This document shows, piece by piece, positions 31,305 to 33,983 of a DNA stretch of 33,983 nucleotides. The notes under the pieces were generated by a model that ran no database searches, was not told where the DNA came from, and saw only the letters and a program-made list of their open reading frames with translations. This stretch comes from JBFMFB01 sp040752115 (lineage in GTDB: Bacteria > Pseudomonadota > Gammaproteobacteria > Burkholderiales > Sulfuricellaceae). The stretch spans positions 1 through 33,983 of the forward strand of contig JBFMFB010000023.1 in NCBI GenBank assembly GCA_040752115.1, in the 5' to 3' direction. Numbering within the stretch: position 1 is the first letter of the stretch; every line of letters starts with the position of its first letter. The position numbers and the translations under genes were made by a program.

Positions 31305-32134
31305 TGGAACGCACGCTATTGCTGGTGGACGACGAGGAAAACATTCTGGCCGCCTTGGTGCGCCTGCTGCGCCGGGACGGTTACCGCATACTCAAGGCCA
31401 ACAGCGGGAGGGAAGGGCTGGAGCTGCTGGCGCAGAACGAAGTCGGTGTAATCGTTTCCGACCAGCGCATGCCGGAGATGAGCGGCGTGCAATTTCTGAG
31501 CAAGGTCAAGGAACTGTACCCCGATACCGTGCGCATCGTGCTCTCCGGCTACACCGACCTCAGCTCGGTGACGGACGCCATCAACCGCGGGGCGATCTAC
31601 AAGTTCCTGACCAAGCCGTGGGACGACGAGCTGTTGCGCGCCAATGTCGAAAAGGCATTCCGCCAGTTCGAAATGGTGCGGGAAAACGAGCGCCTGAGCC
31701 GGGAAATCCAGGCGGCTAACGCCGAGCTGTCTCGCATCAACCAGGAGCTGGAACAGCGCGTTGAGGAAAATACCCGTCAGGCCATGCACAATCTGAATAT
31801 CCTGCGGGTTTCGCAGGAGATTCTGGAGAGCCTGCCGATCGCCGTGATCGGGGTGGGGGAGGATGGCAGCATGGCCTTTGCCAATGCCAAGGCCAACGCG
31901 CTGTTCGGCGGCGCGGACGGGACTCCGCTAGTCGGCTGCAATGCCGCCGACCGGCTGCCGCAGCCGATGCTGGTTGCCATCGAAAGCGTCCTGGCGCACG
32001 GCGACAATTCAACCATGACCCACGCCATGCCCGACGGCCGCAGCATGGATGTCTGGTGCCATCGCCTGGGGCAGGCTTCCCAGGCGAAAGGGGCGGTGCT
32101 GGTGGTCGCGCCGCATGCGGACATAACAATATGA
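31304..32134 (+). CDS. Response regulator with C-terminal PAS-like domain
   Basis: The 276-aa protein has a receiver domain nearly the same as that of the preceding gene: VDDEEN, D53 in VSDQRMPEMSG, YKFLTKPWDD. It also shares the linker EIQAANAELSRINQELEQRV. In place of the GGDEF-EAL part it has a PAS-like domain from about residue 180 (LESLPIAVIGVGEDGSMAFANAKA). No DNA-binding, kinase or enzyme domain is present, so it may act through protein contact, perhaps as a phosphate sink or by pairing with its neighbour via the coiled coil. Its ATG overlaps the previous stop by one base after GGAGAGGA, and its own stop overlaps the HDOD start by 4 bp. Confidence 0.9.
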   Translation: MERTLLLVDDEENILAALVRLLRRDGYRILKANSGREGLELLAQNEVGVIVSDQRMPEMSGVQFLSKVKELYPDTVRIVLSGYTDLSSVTDAINRGAIYKFLTKPWDDELLRANVEKAFRQFEMVRENERLSREIQAANAELSRINQELEQRVEENTRQAMHNLNILRVSQEILESLPIAVIGVGEDGSMAFANAKANALFGGADGTPLVGCNAADRLPQPMLVAIESVLAHGDNSTMTHAMPDGRSMDVWCHRLGQASQAKGAVLVVAPHADITI

Positions 32135-32994
32135 AAAACGAGGGGCGAAGTTTGGACAAGCTCGATATCAGCGACGTGCTCAAGCGTGCGGAACGGCTAC
32201 CGTCCTTGCCGCTGGCGGTGCAAGAGGTGATTCGGAGTTTCGATGACGAAAGGCTGGATGCCGCTTCACTGGCGCAGAAAATCAGCCAGGATCAGGGCCT
32301 GGCGGCGAAGGTGCTGAGGGTCGCCAATTCGCCATTTTACGGGCTTTCGGGAGAAATCGGCTCGATCCAGGAGGCAGTGGTGGTGCTGGGGTTCCATACC
32401 ATCCGTACTCTCGCCACTGCTGCGGGGATCGTCAGCCGCTTTCAGCTAAAGGAAACCGGCGGCTTCGATCAAAGGGCTTTCTGGCAGCACAGCGTCGGCA
32501 CCGCGGTATGCGCCCGTGTATTCGCCAAACGCCTCAAGATGAACCAGGAAATTGCATTTACCGCCGGCCTGCTGCACGACATCGGCAGAATGATCTTGGC
32601 CGCCTGCTGCCAGCCCGAATTCGCAAAAGTGATCGCGCACCAGAAACAGACCGGTTGCACTCTTCTCGCTGCGGAGCGGGCAGTGCTGGGTACGGATCAT
32701 GCCGAGATCGGTGCCGAGACGGTCCGGCAATGGAAATTTCCGGAGCAGATTCAGACCGTCATTCGTCGCCACCATGTTCCGGACGACGAACCCGTCACGC
32801 CGCTCGCCGACCTGGTGCATATCGCCGACGAATTCTGCCATTGCCTGGAAGGCATCTGCCGGGAGCTGGACCTGGTGCCACGCCTGGCGCCGGGTGCGTG
32901 GCGCCGCCTGGGTCTGAACTGGCGGGAAATGGAAGGCTGCCTGCCCGAGATCGAGCAGCTCAAGGCCGGTGCCAGCTTGCTGCTGGCAGCGTGA
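32131..32994 (+). CDS. HDOD-domain signalling protein
   Basis: HDOD proteins are non-enzymatic or weakly characterised relatives of HD-GYP phosphodiesterases, found beside two-component and c-di-GMP genes. The 287-aa product has RLPSLPLAVQEVI near residue 22, LAQKISQDQGLAAKVLRVANSPFYG, VVLGFHTIRTLA, FWQHSVGTAVCAR and LLHDIGRMILA near residue 150, where HD is kept. The C-terminal helical part has ERAVLGTDHAEIGAETVRQW and ADEFCHCLEGI. The ATG at 32131 overlaps the previous stop (ATGA). A TTG at 32152, preceded at a normal distance by GAGGGG, is a credible alternative start. It probably relays or buffers signals of the same operon. Confidence 0.9.
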   Translation: MKNEGRSLDKLDISDVLKRAERLPSLPLAVQEVIRSFDDERLDAASLAQKISQDQGLAAKVLRVANSPFYGLSGEIGSIQEAVVVLGFHTIRTLATAAGIVSRFQLKETGGFDQRAFWQHSVGTAVCARVFAKRLKMNQEIAFTAGLLHDIGRMILAACCQPEFAKVIAHQKQTGCTLLAAERAVLGTDHAEIGAETVRQWKFPEQIQTVIRRHHVPDDEPVTPLADLVHIADEFCHCLEGICRELDLVPRLAPGAWRRLGLNWREMEGCLPEIEQLKAGASLLLAA

Positions 32995-33025
32995 AACGGA
33001 AGAAATTGCTGCTGCGAGGAGATGC

Positions 33026-33983
33026 ATGTCGCTCGATAGAATGACCACGTTTTCGTGGATATACGATCTGTATCGCCTGGGCCAGAGCGCAGCAGCGCTG
33101 GAAAATACCCAGGAGGTCTACCAACAGATACTCATTCACACCGTCACGGGATTCGATGCGGAAAGCGGCTCGCTGGCATTGCGCGACGAGGCCGGCGATA
33201 AGCTCGCCATCGTTGCCGGCATGGATTTGCCAGCCGGGATCATCGGCAGTTCCGTTGCGATGGGGGCGGGCGTGCTGGGATGGGTGGCCAGGGAAGGGCG
33301 GGCGCTCTTGCTCAACGGCAGCATCGCCAACGATCCGCGTTTTCCGCAGCGTCCGAAGCGGGACGAATCCGCCACGCCCAATTCGGCCATTTGCTGGCCG
33401 CTCAAAACCGAGGATCGCGTCATCGGCGCCATTAGCGTCAACCGCTCCGCCGGCCGGCCGTCCTTCACGGAAGCCGATCTGGAGCAGGGCACGGCGATGC
33501 TGAACCTGGTCAGCCTCGCGCTTGGAAACATCCGGTTGCATATCGACCAGCAGCAACGAATCGCAGAACTGAAGGAACTGAACAATAAACTGGAGGAAAC
33601 CCACAACCAGTTGCTGCAATCCGAGAAGATGGCTTCGATCGGCCAGCTGGCGGCGGGAGTGGCGCACGAGATCAACAACCCGATCGGTTATGTCTACTCC
33701 AACCTGGGCGCGCTGGAAAAATACATCCGCGACGTGTTCTCGGTACTGGACGCTTATGAGGGATCGGAAGGTGCAGGCCGCAACGAGGCGGCGTTGGCTG
33801 AACTGGGAGAATTGAAAAAGAAGGTTGACCTGTCCTTCCTGAAGGAGGACATGCCGGCGCTGATGAGCGAATCGAAGGAAGGGATCTCGCGGGTGAAGCA
33901 GATCGTGCAGAACCTGAAGGATTTCTCGCATGTCGGGGCGGAAGACGAATGGCAATGGGCGGACCTGCACAAGGGGCTGGACA
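33026..33983 (+). CDS. GAF-domain sensor histidine kinase (partial, runs off window)
   Basis: The reading frame is open to the window edge, giving 319 codons of a longer kinase. It starts at ATG 33026 after GAGGAG, 31 bp past the HDOD stop. Residues about 20-175 look like a GAF domain (SGSLALRDEAGDKLAIVAG; GVLGWVAREGRALLLN; ICWPLKTEDRVIGAISVNR). A coiled helix follows, then a HisKA H-box GQLAAGVAHEINNPIGY with the phosphorylated histidine at residue 214. This HEINNP class usually pairs with an HATPase domain, expected just beyond the edge. There is no membrane segment, so it should sense a cytoplasmic cue. It is the natural phosphodonor for the two receiver proteins upstream. Confidence 0.92.
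   Translation, partial: MSLDRMTTFSWIYDLYRLGQSAAALENTQEVYQQILIHTVTGFDAESGSLALRDEAGDKLAIVAGMDLPAGIIGSSVAMGAGVLGWVAREGRALLLNGSIANDPRFPQRPKRDESATPNSAICWPLKTEDRVIGAISVNRSAGRPSFTEADLEQGTAMLNLVSLALGNIRLHIDQQQRIAELKELNNKLEETHNQLLQSEKMASIGQLAAGVAHEINNPIGYVYSNLGALEKYIRDVFSVLDAYEGSEGAGRNEAALAELGELKKKVDLSFLKEDMPALMSESKEGISRVKQIVQNLKDFSHVGAEDEWQWADLHKGLD

Overview
The window looks like chromosomal DNA of a GC-rich betaproteobacterium, most likely an environmental Nitrosomonadales-type sulfur or iron oxidiser (Thiobacillus/Sulfuricella/Gallionella-like). This rests on the gene families (two-domain APS kinase of the Thiobacillus type, yggS-pilT-pilU, HemJ, LPS-core transferases, late cobalamin genes) and was not confirmed by any search. 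I saw no tRNA, rRNA, CRISPR array, transposase or phage gene.

Layout. (1) 1-9536, surface polysaccharide and activated sulfate: a GT39-like membrane protein (+), a GT4 glycosyltransferase (-), an 1157-aa VanZ/multi-TM/heparinase II-III fusion (-), then divergently a DHH phosphoesterase and a two-domain APS kinase whose ATP-sulfurylase half has lost its catalytic motifs. (2) 9711-17775, minus strand, late cobalamin synthesis and uptake: a cobalamin riboswitch, btuB, cobU, cobT, a 25-codon minigene, cobS, then after a 174-bp gap cbiB, cobD and cobQ. (3) 17891-20240: a GT9 heptosyltransferase and a GT4 transferase, probably LPS core. (4) 20337-23509: yggS divergent from pilT and pilU (type IV pilus retraction). 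(5) 23862-29047: a cyclopropane-fatty-acyl-phospholipid synthase-like enzyme, a THUMP-type RNA methyltransferase (-), a long-chain acyl-CoA ligase and HemJ (-). (6) 29194-33983: a tightly coupled signalling operon of a small ORF of unknown nature, REC-GGDEF-EAL, REC-PAS, HDOD and a GAF-histidine kinase that runs off the window.

The spacers carry at least five families of inverted-repeat elements. All three non-overlapping tail-to-tail gene junctions hold a copy of one of them (GTAGG-TGGG...CCCA-CCTAC), which suggests a role at gene ends or an insertion preference.

The most interesting biological hypothesis is region 1: an APS kinase without sulfurylase activity, a DHH phosphatase that could recycle PAP, and a membrane-anchored heparinase-like protein among glycosyltransferases. 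Together they could serve a sulfated exopolysaccharide. The second is the signalling operon, in which two adjacent response regulators share a nearly identical receiver and coiled-coil linker, but only one carries c-di-GMP enzyme domains.
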